A DNA stretch of 64,000 nt from assembly GCA_910578505.1 (NCBI GenBank), contig CAJTPV010000005.1, forward strand, positions 1 to 64,000, in the 5' to 3' direction. Position numbers and translations under genes: made by a program. Shown here piece after piece: positions 51,935-61,157 of the stretch (position 1 is the stretch's first letter; the number at the start of each line of letters is the position of its first letter). The DNA is from an uncultured Oscillospiraceae bacterium. GTDB lineage: Bacteria > Bacillota > Clostridia > Oscillospirales > Oscillospiraceae. Under the pieces are notes generated by a model, which worked only from the letters and a program-made list of their open reading frames with translations, ran no database searches and was not told the origin of the DNA.

Positions 51935-53035
51935 TCATTGCAGGGTCAGATCGCCCTCCTTGATCCAGCCGATTTTCCGCATCCACCCGCCGAAGGCCCA
52001 GCAGAGCACGGCAGGCAGGACGAAGGAGATCAGAATCAGCCCCAGCCAGTCCATGACGCCGGGGACAATGGCCGCCGCGCCGTTGGCCAGCGCCCGCTCG
52101 CTGGGTGCCAGCCATCCGGTCCACACGCCGATCTGGGCCACCAGGCCGCAGGTACCCATACCGGAGGACACCGGCGGGCCGTTCATCTCCAAACGGAAGA
52201 CGCAGGTGGCGATAGGGCCGGTGATGGCGGAGGTAACAATGGCGGGGAGCCAGATGCGGGGGTTCTTCACGATGTTGCCCATCTGGAGCATAGAGGTACC
52301 CAGACCCTGGCTGACCAGCCCGCCCCAGCGGTTCTCCCGGAAGGACAGCACGGCAAAGCCCACCATATTGGCGCAGCAGCCGGCCACCGCCGCGCCGCCG
52401 GCCAGGCCGGTCAGGCCGAAGGCCGCGCAGATAGCGGCGGAGGAGATGGGCAGCGTCAGGGCCACGCCGATGAGGACAGAGACCACAATGCCCATCAGGA
52501 AGGGCTGCAGGTCTGTGGCCCACATAATGATGTTGCCCACGGCGGTGGCGGCGGTGCCGATGGCGGGGGCCCACCACGCGGAGAGGGCCACGCCCACCAG
52601 GATGGTCACCAGGGGCGTAACCAGGATATCGACCTTGGTTTCTTTTGAAACAGCCTTGCCGAACTCGGCGGCAATGACGGCGATGAAGAGGACCGCCAGC
52701 GGACCGCCGGCGCCGGCCTGGTCCGGGATCAGGCTGGTGCTGCCCAGGGCGTTGGCGGCGTAGCCTACCGTGGCCAGGGAGAAGAGGACCAGCGGCGGGG
52801 CCTGAAGGGCGAAGCCGATGGCCACAGCCATCGCAGCCCCGCTCATGGCGGAGGCGTAGTTGCCCACGTCCACCAGGAAGGGGATGCCCGCCTGCTCCCC
52901 CAGGGTCTTGATGATCGTGCCGATGAGGAGGGAGCAGAAAAGGCCCTGCGCCATAGCCCCCAGGGCGTCAATGCCGTAGCGTTTGCCGGAAATAATGATA
53001 TTTTTCCGTTTCAGAAATTCTTGCACCTTATTCAT
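51935..53035 (-). CDS. PTS_EIIC-type membrane transporter (PF13303-like)
   Basis: 366 aa from ATG 53035 (MNKVQEFLKRKNIIISGKRYG). An in-frame ATG at 53074 lies inside the operator palindrome, only 10 nt from the predicted transcription start, so I do not prefer it. About ten membrane helices; RYGIDALGAMAQGLFCSLLIGTIIKTLG is the mark of the EIIC_2 family, which occurs without IIA/IIB partners, as here. Substrate unknown. Confidence 0.88.
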   Translation of the reverse strand: MNKVQEFLKRKNIIISGKRYGIDALGAMAQGLFCSLLIGTIIKTLGEQAGIPFLVDVGNYASAMSGAAMAVAIGFALQAPPLVLFSLATVGYAANALGSTSLIPDQAGAGGPLAVLFIAVIAAEFGKAVSKETKVDILVTPLVTILVGVALSAWWAPAIGTAATAVGNIIMWATDLQPFLMGIVVSVLIGVALTLPISSAAICAAFGLTGLAGGAAVAGCCANMVGFAVLSFRENRWGGLVSQGLGTSMLQMGNIVKNPRIWLPAIVTSAITGPIATCVFRLEMNGPPVSSGMGTCGLVAQIGVWTGWLAPSERALANGAAAIVPGVMDWLGLILISFVLPAVLCWAFGGWMRKIGWIKEGDLTLQ

Positions 53036-53063
53036 TGCTGTGTACTCTTTCTTTTTTGATTTA

Positions 53064-53083
53064 GCATGTGTCATGACACATGC
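53064..53083. promoter_or_regulatory. Perfect 20-bp palindrome at transcription start
   Basis: GCATGTGTCATGACACATGC is a perfect palindrome covering about +1 to +20 of the transporter transcript. An ideal repressor site; the regulator is not recognised. Confidence 0.75.
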
Positions 53084-53090
53084 CTGTCTT

Positions 53091-53118
53091 ATTGTACTCC
53101 ATTCTTTTCATTTGTCAA
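53091..53118 (-). promoter_or_regulatory. Promoter of the PTS_EIIC-type gene
   Basis: TTGACA (53118-53113) and TACAAT (53096-53091), 16 bp apart on the minus strand; start predicted near 53084, at the edge of the palindrome. Confidence 0.75.
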
Positions 53119-53194
53119 GAGGAAAAACAACGCTTCTTCCATCGTTCTTTTTCCGCATAAACTGAAATTCCTGTGTGTGACGGCCAGGTCAGGA

Positions 53195-53223
53195 TTGATT
53201 TCCGCCCCTCTCTGTGCTATACT
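53195..53223 (+). promoter_or_regulatory. Promoter of the Rpn-type gene
   Basis: TTGATT (53195-53200) and TATACT (53218-53223), 17 bp apart. Confidence 0.7.
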
Positions 53224-53266
53224 CAAAAAGGAAGCAAATCTGCCGCAGGGGAAAGTTGGTGTTGCC

Positions 53267-54091
53267 GTGCCAGGAGAAGAACTGAGGGCTCACTATGACC
53301 GGTATCGAGCTGTTTTAAGCGAATTGACGCTAATGAGCGACGCTTTTATGCGCAATGTTCTAAAGGTGACCGCATGCGCGGAGTACGTTCTGCAGGTCAT
53401 TCTGGGAAAGAAGGATCTCCGCGTAACCGAGGTGATCGTACAGCAGGACAACAAGAATCTCCAAGGCCGGTCAGCCGTGCTGGACTGTGTCGCACGGGAC
53501 GATGATGACATACGGTACAACGTGGAGATTCAGCAGGAAAATGAGGGCGCATCGCCGAAGCGGGCGAGATTTCACAGCGGGCTTCTGGATATGAACACAC
53601 TGAACCCAGGCGAGGACTTCGACAAGCTCCAGGAGTCCTATGTGATTTTCATAACCAGAAACGATGTATTGAAGGCAGGTCTGCCGATCTACCATATTGA
53701 GCGAAGAATTAAGGAAACAGGGCGTTCTTTCCCGGATCAGTCGCATATCATTTATGTGACCTCCAGCATCCAGGAGGATACAGAGCTAGGGCGTTTGATG
53801 CATGATTTTCACTGCAAAAGCGCAGACGACATGTACAGCAGAGTTTTGGCGGACCGAGTCCGCACATTGAAGGAAACGCCGAAAGGAGTGGAGAGTATGT
53901 GCCGTGAACTGGAAAAAATCTATCTGGATGGCCGCACGGATGGCCGCGCGGAAGGCGTGATTAAGGCAACCCAGGCCAGCATCAAAAATCTTATGGAGAC
54001 GCTGGGCCTCTCCCTCGAAGCCGCTATGGCTGCCCTGAAAATCCCCCAAAACGAGTGGCAGACCTATTCAGAGCTGTTGAAACAGCAGTGA
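53267..54091 (+). CDS. Rpn-type PD-(D/E)XK nuclease family protein
   Basis: About 274 aa. The start is uncertain: the promoter excludes upstream codons, and GTG 53267 is the best remaining in-frame start (ATG 53333 is an alternative). SDAFMRNVLKVTACAEYVLQVIL opens the domain. The catalytic core is the Asp in SAVLDCVARDDD with VEIQ following, the D...ExQ form of PD-(D/E)XK. The C-terminus has a GRTDGRAEG turn and a helical end, as in other Rpn/PDDEXK transposase-family proteins. Such genes promote recombination in E. coli (Rpn) and are often multicopy. Confidence 0.87.
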   Translation: MPGEELRAHYDRYRAVLSELTLMSDAFMRNVLKVTACAEYVLQVILGKKDLRVTEVIVQQDNKNLQGRSAVLDCVARDDDDIRYNVEIQQENEGASPKRARFHSGLLDMNTLNPGEDFDKLQESYVIFITRNDVLKAGLPIYHIERRIKETGRSFPDQSHIIYVTSSIQEDTELGRLMHDFHCKSADDMYSRVLADRVRTLKETPKGVESMCRELEKIYLDGRTDGRAEGVIKATQASIKNLMETLGLSLEAAMAALKIPQNEWQTYSELLKQQ

Positions 54092-54111
54092 GCCGAACCC
54101 CTGAGCAGTAC

Positions 54112-54147
54112 AACGGACCGCCGCCCCTTGCGGGCAGACGGTCCGTT
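54112..54147 (+). terminator. Terminator 1 after the Rpn-type gene
   Basis: AACGGACCG with CGGTCCGTT (9 bp), then GTCTTTC. Confidence 0.65.
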
Positions 54148-54181
54148 GTCTTTCGGCCTGTGAGGCAGGCGGCCCAAGCTC

Positions 54182-54223
54182 ACGGGGCCTGTTCCGGCGA
54201 ATCCCGCCAGGAACAGGCCCCGT
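54182..54223. terminator. Bidirectional terminator 2, Rpn-type gene / M28-like gene
   Basis: A perfect 14-bp stem (54182-54195 with 54210-54223), followed by ATTTTAC on the plus strand; it also lies just past the end of the recN operon on the minus strand. Confidence 0.75.
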
Positions 54224-54226
54224 ATT

Positions 54227-55183
54227 TTACACACGCTCGCGCTCATCCAGATACAGCGGCAGGAACCGGGCCATTGCCTGGGCGATGCAGGCGATGTTCT
54301 CCTCCCGCAGCGCCGTGTCCCGCCGGGTGCGCAGATGGGGGATATAGTACCCCAGCCCCGCCAGATACCGGCAGGCGCACACCGCCACGCTGTATTTAAA
54401 CCGCCGGTGGTCCGAGGGGTAGTACTGCAGTCCCTTCGCCAGCAGCCGCCGGCGGACCGGCCCCTCCGCCGGGAAGGACTGCTCCAACGCCCTTGTCAGG
54501 GCCCCGTCCCAGCGGCTGTACTTGGAGGGGAGCAGCAGCAGGTCGTCCCCGTCGCCCACGCAGTCAAAGTTGACGACCAGAGCTTCGCTGAGGTTGTCAA
54601 TATGCTTTTTCCGGAACGCGGACGCGCCCAGCATATTTTTCTCATTGTTGTCCAGGAACACCAGGCACACCCGCTTATCGCGGGCGGCGGCGTCCGCGAC
54701 TGCCAGCAGGGCCAGCACGCCGGAGGTATTGCTGTTGGCGTTGTTTTTGTTGGCCGGACCAAAGGCGCTCATCCACAGCGCCGCCAGCGCCAAAATCAAA
54801 AACAGCGGCAGCATCAGTCCCGGCTGGTCCAGGGGAAAGCATACCGCCAGCGACAGGGCGAACACCAACCCGATCAGCACCAGTGCGGCGGCCAGATGAT
54901 AGATCACGTGGGCCGGCACGTTGGTGGGTGAGACGAAGTTGGGCAGCAGCATCCGGGACCCGGTGTCGTAGTGGGCGCAGAGGCAGACCTCCGCCCGGTC
55001 CGGGTCCCCGGCGATGACGTTGACGCTGCCGTTGAACTTCCCATAGGTCTCCTCATGGGCCCGCCAACCGGATTTCTTCAGCTCGCTGAGGAGCCATTTC
55101 CGAAATTCCGCCTTCTGCCCCGCCGTCCGGCGGACGGGGTAGACTGTCAGCAGATATTGTTTCAGTCTCTCAATATTTTCCAT
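54227..55183 (-). CDS. M28 peptidase-like membrane protein with altered metal ligand
   Basis: 318 aa. Metallopeptidase M28 pattern with CAHYDTG (first metal His) and a late SDHRRFKY. A membrane insertion of two hydrophobic segments (about 93-140) separates the halves. The M28 bridging motif, normally GANDNASG, reads NANSNTSG, so the metal-bridging Asp is Ser. The catalytic Glu region reads DNNEKNM where EE is usual. Catalysis is therefore doubtful. Last gene of the recN operon, 23 bp after recN. Confidence 0.78.
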   Translation of the reverse strand: MENIERLKQYLLTVYPVRRTAGQKAEFRKWLLSELKKSGWRAHEETYGKFNGSVNVIAGDPDRAEVCLCAHYDTGSRMLLPNFVSPTNVPAHVIYHLAAALVLIGLVFALSLAVCFPLDQPGLMLPLFLILALAALWMSAFGPANKNNANSNTSGVLALLAVADAAARDKRVCLVFLDNNEKNMLGASAFRKKHIDNLSEALVVNFDCVGDGDDLLLLPSKYSRWDGALTRALEQSFPAEGPVRRRLLAKGLQYYPSDHRRFKYSVAVCACRYLAGLGYYIPHLRTRRDTALREENIACIAQAMARFLPLYLDERERV

Positions 55184-55206
55184 AGCGTATCCTCAACAAA
55201 CGCGGC

Positions 55207-56883
55207 TCACAGGCTCTTTCTGTACTCCTCCGCCGCGTCGATCAGCTCCTCGGCCCCGGCCAGCATGGCCTTGGTCACCTTCGCGCCGCCGGTAAGGCGG
55301 GCCAGCTCCTGCTTCCGCTTCTCCCGGTCCAGCCGCACCACGCTGGTGTACGTCCGGCCATCCCGCTCGCCCTTTTCCACCGAGAAGTGGGTGTCCGCCA
55401 TCGCCGCCAGCTGGGGCAGGTGGGTGACGCAGAGCACCTGCTTATGGCGGCTGACCTGGGCCAGCTTCTCCGCCACCTTCTGGGCCGCCCGGCCGCTGAC
55501 GCCGGTGTCCACCTCGTCGAAGACCAGCGTGCCGATGGTCTCGTTTTCCGCCAGCACGTTTTTCAGCGCCAGCATGATCCGGGCCAGCTCGCCGCCGGAG
55601 GCCACCTTGTTGATAGGCCGCAGCTCCTCGCCCACGTTGGCGGACATCAGAAACCGCACCACGTCCATGCCGGAGGGGTCCGGCTGCTTCTGACCAAAGC
55701 AGATGGAAAAGCGCACCTTGGGCATGTCCAGCTGCCGCAGCTCGTCCTGAATCCGGGCCTCCAGGTCCCCTGCCGCGGCCTTCCGGGCCTCGGTGAGCTG
55801 CTTCCCGGCCCGGACCACCAGGGCCTTGGCCTTTTTCAGCTCCTTCTCCAGCCGCGCCGCCGTGTCGGAGGCAAAGGCGATCTGGTCCAGCTCCTCCCGG
55901 CGCTGGTCCAGGTACGCCAGCATGTCCTCCACCGTGGGGCCGTACTTCTTTTTCAGCCGGTACAGCAGGTCCGCCCGGCCCTCCAGCTCGTCCAGCTCCC
56001 TTGGGCTGAAGTCAAAGGCGGACTCCATGTCCCGCAGGGTCTCCGCCACGTCGTAGGCCTCGGCGTAGACGCTGTTGAGCCGCTCACACAGCTGGGCGAA
56101 CTGGCCGTCCAGACCCTGCGCGCCGCTCAGGGCGTCCGCCGCCTGACTGAGGGCGGGCAGGGCGCCGCCGCCGTCGTCCCCGCCGCTGAGATACCACAGA
56201 CCGCCCTGGATGGCGGACATGAATTTCTCGCTGTTGCGCAGCAGGTTCAGCCGCTGCTGCAGCTCCTCCTCCTCCCCGGCCTTCAGCCGGGCCCGCTCCA
56301 GCTCCTGAATCTGGTAGTTGAGGCTGTCCATCCGGCGCTCCTTCTCCGCCTCGTCCATCTCCAGGGAGCGGAGCTTTTTCCGGACAGCCTCCATGGCCTC
56401 ATAGCAGCCACGGTACTCCTCCAGCGCCCCGTCCACATGGCCGAAGCTGTCCAGATACGCGCCGTGCTGCTCCTCGTCCAGCAGCTGCTGGCCGTCGTGC
56501 TGGCCGTGGATGTTCAGCAGCGCGCCGCCCACCCGCCGCAGCTGGGCCACCGTCACCGGCCGGCCATTGACCCGGCAGGCGTTCTTGCCGTCGGCAAAGA
56601 TCTCCCGCTGCAGCAGCAGCTCCCCGTCCTCGGCGGCGATGCCGCACTCCGACAGCACCGGCAGCTCCGGCACGCCGGTGAACATGGCGCTGACAAAGGA
56701 CTTGCCGGCCCCGGTGCGGATCAGGTCCCGGCTGGTCCGCTGGCCCAGCACCGCGCCCATGGCGTCGATAACGATACTTTTTCCCGCGCCGGTCTCACCC
56801 GTCAGGGCCACGAAGCCCTCGTCAAAGGTGATGTCGGCCTCGTCGATGACCGCGATATTCTCAATATGAAGCAGCTGAAGCAT
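55207..56883 (-). CDS. recN: DNA repair protein RecN
   Basis: 558 aa SMC-like ATPase for double-strand break repair. Walker A GETGAGKS, long coiled coils (about 150-370), signature LASGGELARIMLAL and Walker B TLVFDEVDTGVSG. Start ATG 56883 (MLQLLHIENIAV) with AAGGAG upstream. 39 bp after argR, a common Firmicute arrangement. Confidence 0.97.
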   Translation of the reverse strand: MLQLLHIENIAVIDEADITFDEGFVALTGETGAGKSIVIDAMGAVLGQRTSRDLIRTGAGKSFVSAMFTGVPELPVLSECGIAAEDGELLLQREIFADGKNACRVNGRPVTVAQLRRVGGALLNIHGQHDGQQLLDEEQHGAYLDSFGHVDGALEEYRGCYEAMEAVRKKLRSLEMDEAEKERRMDSLNYQIQELERARLKAGEEEELQQRLNLLRNSEKFMSAIQGGLWYLSGGDDGGGALPALSQAADALSGAQGLDGQFAQLCERLNSVYAEAYDVAETLRDMESAFDFSPRELDELEGRADLLYRLKKKYGPTVEDMLAYLDQRREELDQIAFASDTAARLEKELKKAKALVVRAGKQLTEARKAAAGDLEARIQDELRQLDMPKVRFSICFGQKQPDPSGMDVVRFLMSANVGEELRPINKVASGGELARIMLALKNVLAENETIGTLVFDEVDTGVSGRAAQKVAEKLAQVSRHKQVLCVTHLPQLAAMADTHFSVEKGERDGRTYTSVVRLDREKRKQELARLTGGAKVTKAMLAGAEELIDAAEEYRKSL

Positions 56884-56922
56884 GGCAATCACTCCTTCTC
56901 CCCCGCCTATGGATACAGGTTC

Positions 56923-57375
56923 TTATTTCAGCATCTCGTGGATCTCCTCGCAGAGGCTCTTGGCGGACTCCATGTCCCGCATGACCATCAGCGCGGTGTC
57001 GTCCCCCGCCAGCGTACCCACAAGATAGGAGATATTCATGCTGTCCAGAGCCGCCGCCGCCCCGTTGGCCAGGCCGGACATGGTCTTGATGACCACGATA
57101 TTCTGGGCGTAGTCCACCCCGATGATGCTCTCCCGGAAAATGGTGCGCAGCTTGTCCTCCATATTCAGCCGGCTGCGCTGGCTGGACACGGCGTAGCGGT
57201 AGCGCCCCTGCCCCACCGGCTCCTTGATCAGGTGCAGCTGCTTGATATCCCTGGAGATGGTGGCCTGGGTACACAGGATGCCCTGCTCCTGGAGCCGCAG
57301 CTGGAGCTGCTCCTGGGTGTCGATAGGCTCCCGCTCGATGATCTCCAGGATCTTCGCCTGCCTGTCATTTTTCAT
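56923..57375 (-). CDS. argR: Arginine repressor
   Basis: 150 aa. Winged helix N-terminus (KILEIIEREPIDTQEQLQ...TQATISRDIKQL) and C-terminal arginine-binding hexamer domain (GTLAGDDTALMV). Overlaps nadK by 11 bp. ArgR controls arginine synthesis or breakdown genes. Confidence 0.96.
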   Translation of the reverse strand: MKNDRQAKILEIIEREPIDTQEQLQLRLQEQGILCTQATISRDIKQLHLIKEPVGQGRYRYAVSSQRSRLNMEDKLRTIFRESIIGVDYAQNIVVIKTMSGLANGAAAALDSMNISYLVGTLAGDDTALMVMRDMESAKSLCEEIHEMLK

Positions 57376-58240
57376 AGCCGATCCCTCCTGTCATTTTTGT
57401 GCGCAAGATCTCGTAGATACTCTTGTCCGTCAGACGGAGCAGCTCCGTCTCATACCGGGACCGGCAGATGCGCACCTTGTCCCCCTGCCGCAGGGAGAAC
57501 GCCTTTCCGCCGTCCACCGACAGATACACCTGCTTGCGGTTCAGCTCCGCCGGGGTCACCGTCACCGTCCCCGTGGCTGAGAGGACGAAGGACTTGGTAA
57601 ACACCGTATGGGCGCAGATGGGGCTGATGACGAAGTTCTGGGCCGTAGGCTCCACAATGGGCCCCCCTGCCGACAGGGAATAGCCTGTGGACCCGGTGGG
57701 CGTGGCCACCACCACGCCGTCGCCGGAAAAGATGCCCAGCTGCTCCTCCCCGGCGGTGACCTGCAGCCTTACCACACGGGCCATGGCCCCCTTGGTGATC
57801 ACCGCGTCATTCAGCGCGCCGCCGGTGTACACGGTCCGGCCCTCCCGCACAACCGCCACGTCCAGCATCATCCGCTTTTCCCGGCGGTAGCGGCCATTTG
57901 CCAGATTTTTCAGCAGATCCAGCTCCCCGGCCTCCAGGTCGGACATAAAGCCCAGGCTCCCCAGGTTCACCCCCAGCACCGGCGTGCTCCGCATGGACGC
58001 GGTGCGGGCCAGGTGCAATATGGTACCGTCGCCGCCGAAGGCGATAATCAGGTCGCTGGATCGGATCTCCTGGTGCAGCGGCCTGCAGTGGACGCCGAAC
58101 TGCCCGTCCCCGCCCTCTGGCTTAAAGGGCAGGCAGTAAACCGTCTCCAGCCCTACGCTGCGCAGGATACTGTTGGCCTCCTTTGCGGCGGCCAGCCCCT
58201 TGTCCCGGTAGGGGTTGGGGCAGAGTATGACTCGTTTCAC
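57365..58240 (-). CDS. nadK: NAD kinase
   Basis: 291 aa from GTG 58240 (VKRVILCPNPYRDKG), which has GGAG 8 nt upstream; GTG 58249 in the same frame overlaps tlyA. Motifs FGGDGTILHLAR and TPTGSTGYSLSAGGP are complete. Makes NADP from NAD. Confidence 0.95.
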   Translation of the reverse strand: MKRVILCPNPYRDKGLAAAKEANSILRSVGLETVYCLPFKPEGGDGQFGVHCRPLHQEIRSSDLIIAFGGDGTILHLARTASMRSTPVLGVNLGSLGFMSDLEAGELDLLKNLANGRYRREKRMMLDVAVVREGRTVYTGGALNDAVITKGAMARVVRLQVTAGEEQLGIFSGDGVVVATPTGSTGYSLSAGGPIVEPTAQNFVISPICAHTVFTKSFVLSATGTVTVTPAELNRKQVYLSVDGGKAFSLRQGDKVRICRSRYETELLRLTDKSIYEILRTKMTGGIGYEK

Positions 58241-58245
58241 GCCCG

Positions 58246-59049
58246 TCACTCCTTTATCTCGCTGTGGGACTGCTCCACCAGCGCCTGTAAATCAAAGGTT
58301 TTCTCCGTACCCGGCCCCTTCCGCAGGTAGCCCAGGTACTCAATATTGCCCTCCGGCCCCCGGACAGGGGAATAGGACAGGTCCAGCACGGAAAATCCGC
58401 TCTCCCCCGCGTGGTCCAGGAAGCGCTCCAGCACCTCCGCATGGACCGCCGGGTCCCGGACGACCCCCTTTTTCCCCACTTTCTCCCGGCCCGCCTCAAA
58501 CTGGGGCTTGATGAGGGCGGCCACGCTGCCGCCGTCCCGGAGCACGCCGGCGATGGCGGGGAGGATCAATTTCAGGGATATAAAACTCACATCCACGGAG
58601 GCGAAATCCGGCTCCTCCGGCACCTGCTCACGAGACAGATACCGGGCGTTGGTCCGCTCCAGACACACCACCCGCCCGTCGCTGCGCAGCTTCCAGGCCA
58701 ATTGCCCATAGCCCACATCCACGGCGTAGACCTTGGCCGCGCCGTTTTGCAGCATACAGTCCGTAAAGCCGCCGGTGGACGCGCCCACGTCCATGCACAC
58801 CGCGCCGCGCAGGTCGATAGGCCAGATGGCCATAGCCTTCTCCAGCTTCAGCCCGCCCCGGCTCACGTACCGCAGGGCCTGGCCCCGGACCTCCACCGCG
58901 GCGTCCTCCGCCACGGCGGCGCCGGGCTTATCCACCCGCTGCCCATTGACAAATACCAGGCCGCACATAATGGTGGCCTGGGCTTTCTGGCGGCTCTCCG
59001 CAAGGGCGCGGTCCACCAAAAGAACGTCTAATCGTACTTTTTTACTCAT
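58246..59049 (-). CDS. tlyA: TlyA-type 23S/16S rRNA 2'-O-methyltransferase (hemolysin A family)
   Basis: 267 aa from ATG 59049 (MSKKVRLDVLLVDRALAES). S4 RNA-binding domain (1-60) then an FtsJ-like methyltransferase with MDVGASTGGFTDCML and FEAGREKVGKKGVVRD. Ends next to nadK. Gene order dxs-tlyA-nadK-argR-recN is typical of Clostridia. Confidence 0.95.
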   Translation of the reverse strand: MSKKVRLDVLLVDRALAESRQKAQATIMCGLVFVNGQRVDKPGAAVAEDAAVEVRGQALRYVSRGGLKLEKAMAIWPIDLRGAVCMDVGASTGGFTDCMLQNGAAKVYAVDVGYGQLAWKLRSDGRVVCLERTNARYLSREQVPEEPDFASVDVSFISLKLILPAIAGVLRDGGSVAALIKPQFEAGREKVGKKGVVRDPAVHAEVLERFLDHAGESGFSVLDLSYSPVRGPEGNIEYLGYLRKGPGTEKTFDLQALVEQSHSEIKE

Positions 59050-59261
59050 GGCCTGTTCCCTCTGTCCTCCCTCGGCGCGGAGCGCAGCAAACGTTTCGCC
59101 GGCCTTTACAAAGGCCGTGGGGTGCAGGGGCAACGCCCCTGCTCGTGCCCCGCAGGGCACGAAACCCCCGGGCCGCGCCACAAAAATCCCTACACTATTC
59201 CTCCACGGCGCGGCCCAAGCGCATTTGCCGCATACGCGGCAAACAGCGCATTCAGATTCCC
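59050..59261. other. Hairpin-rich gap between dxs and tlyA
   Basis: 212 bp without a gene. It contains GCAGGGGC/GCCCCTGC and CGTGCCC/GGGCACG stem-loops around 59117-59162 and a CCGC/GCGG hairpin around 59227-59241. It resembles dispersed palindromic intergenic repeats. I see no promoter. Confidence 0.4.
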
Positions 59262-61106
59262 TCAATCACCCACGGCCCGGACCACAGCCTCCGCCACAGC
59301 TTTGGCATCCAGCCCCAGCGCCCGCCGCAGCTCCGTCACCGTCCCCTGGGGGGCGAATCCATCTTTCAGGTTCTTCAAAATCAGCGCCCCTGGAATCCCC
59401 CCCGCCAGCGCCAGCGCCGCCGCCAGCTGCTGGCCGATGCCGCCGGTCTCATAGCCGTCCTCCAGCACCAACAGCCGCCCTGTTTTCCGGACGGACGCCA
59501 GCACGGTTTCCAGCGGCAGGGGGGCGATCCGGTGGAGCTTCACCACCTCCGCCCCAATGCCCCGCTGCGCCAGGATGTCCGCCGCATCCAGCAGCTCGCC
59601 GGTCAGGACGCCGTAGGACGCCAGCGTAATGTCCCCGCCCTCCCGCAGCACTGCGGCGGGCGCGCCGTCCCAGGCAGGATAGGCCCGGCCCTCGCCGCCT
59701 CTGGGGTACCGCAGCGCCACAGGGCCATCCAGCGTCACCGCGGAGCGCAGCATGCTCCGCAGCTCGGCAAAGCTGGCCGGGCACAGCACCGTCATACCGG
59801 GGATCTGGGTCAGATAGCCCACATCCTGCACGCCGTGGTGGGTGGGGCCGTCGGCCCCCACCAGTCCCGCCCGGTCCACCGCCAGCACCACATGGAGATG
59901 CTGGAGGGCGATGTCGTGGATCAGCATATCAAACCCCCGCTGCAAAAAGCTGGAGTACACGGCAAAGACGGGGACCATGCCCTGCTTGGCCATGCCGGCG
60001 CACATGCTCACCGCGTGGCCCTCGGCAATGCCCACGTCAAAAAAGCGCTTGGGCCAGGCGGCGGAGAACTCCTGCAGTCCCGTCCCCTCCGCCATTGCGG
60101 CGGTGACGGCGCAGATCTTCTTATTCTCCCCGGCCAGTTCCACCAGCTCGTGGCCCAGGACATAGGAGAAATCCACGCTCTGCTGCTCCACGATGCCCAC
60201 CGCCGGGTCAAAGGGCGGCACGCCGTGGCACCGCTCCGGCCGCTTCTCCGCATCGGGATATCCCCGGCCCTTTTTCGTACGCACGTGCAGCAGCACCGGG
60301 CGGCCCATCTCCTTTACCCAGGACAGCGTGGTACACAGCTGCTCAATATTGTGGCCGTCCACCGGCCCCAGGTAGGCGAAGCCCATGTCCTCAAACAGGG
60401 AGCAGGGGTAGATGGCCCGCTTCATCCCGCTCTTGATTTTATGATTAAAGCGGTAGAGCCGCCTGCCGCCGGGCAGACGCTCCAATACCGCGTGGTAGCC
60501 TTTTTTAAACTGGTAGTACCCCGGACGCACCCGCAGGCGGCTCAGGTGCTCCGCCACCCCGCCCACGTTGGCGTTGATGGACATGCCGTTGTCATTGAGC
60601 ACCACCACCAGCGGCTCGCCGGAGGCCCCCGCGTCGCTGAGGCCCTCATAGGCCAGCCCGCCGGTCAGCGCGCCGTCGCCGATGAGGGCGATGACGCTGT
60701 AGTCCTCCCCCAGCAGCGTCCTGGCCCGGGCCATGCCCAACGCCACAGACACGGAGTTGGATGCGTGCCCCGCCACAAAGGCGTCGTGGCCGCTCTCCTC
60801 CGGCTTGGGGAAGCCGGACAGACCCCCAAACTGCCGCAGCGTGGAAAACAGCTCCCGCCGCCCGGTGAGAGCCTTGTGGACGTAGCACTGGTGGCCTACG
60901 TCCAGCACCAGGCGGTCCCGGCTGGTGTCGTAGAGCCGGTGGATGGCCACCGTCAGCTCCACCGCCCCCAGGTTGGAGGCCAGATGCCCGCCGGTGCGGG
61001 CCACGCTCTCAACGAGAAACTGGCGCAGCTCCGCGCACAGAACCGGTAATTCTCCGCGCTCCAGCCTCTTCACGTCCGCCGGGGACGAGATCTGTTCCAG
61101 AATCAA
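59262..61106 (-). CDS. dxs: 1-deoxy-D-xylulose-5-phosphate synthase
   Basis: 614 aa. First enzyme of the MEP isoprenoid route, also feeding thiamine and pyridoxal. Thiamine-diphosphate motif GDGALTGGLAYEG...NDNGMSI, the transketolase-type VGIAEGHAV with the conserved Glu, and RAGLVGADGPTHHG. Length normal. 51 bp after the OapA-like gene. Confidence 0.97.
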   Translation of the reverse strand: MILEQISSPADVKRLERGELPVLCAELRQFLVESVARTGGHLASNLGAVELTVAIHRLYDTSRDRLVLDVGHQCYVHKALTGRRELFSTLRQFGGLSGFPKPEESGHDAFVAGHASNSVSVALGMARARTLLGEDYSVIALIGDGALTGGLAYEGLSDAGASGEPLVVVLNDNGMSINANVGGVAEHLSRLRVRPGYYQFKKGYHAVLERLPGGRRLYRFNHKIKSGMKRAIYPCSLFEDMGFAYLGPVDGHNIEQLCTTLSWVKEMGRPVLLHVRTKKGRGYPDAEKRPERCHGVPPFDPAVGIVEQQSVDFSYVLGHELVELAGENKKICAVTAAMAEGTGLQEFSAAWPKRFFDVGIAEGHAVSMCAGMAKQGMVPVFAVYSSFLQRGFDMLIHDIALQHLHVVLAVDRAGLVGADGPTHHGVQDVGYLTQIPGMTVLCPASFAELRSMLRSAVTLDGPVALRYPRGGEGRAYPAWDGAPAAVLREGGDITLASYGVLTGELLDAADILAQRGIGAEVVKLHRIAPLPLETVLASVRKTGRLLVLEDGYETGGIGQQLAAALALAGGIPGALILKNLKDGFAPQGTVTELRRALGLDAKAVAEAVVRAVGD

Positions 61107-61157
61107 AGCATCTCCTCCAATGTATCAATTGCATCAATGAGAATCGCGCGCGCTGCC

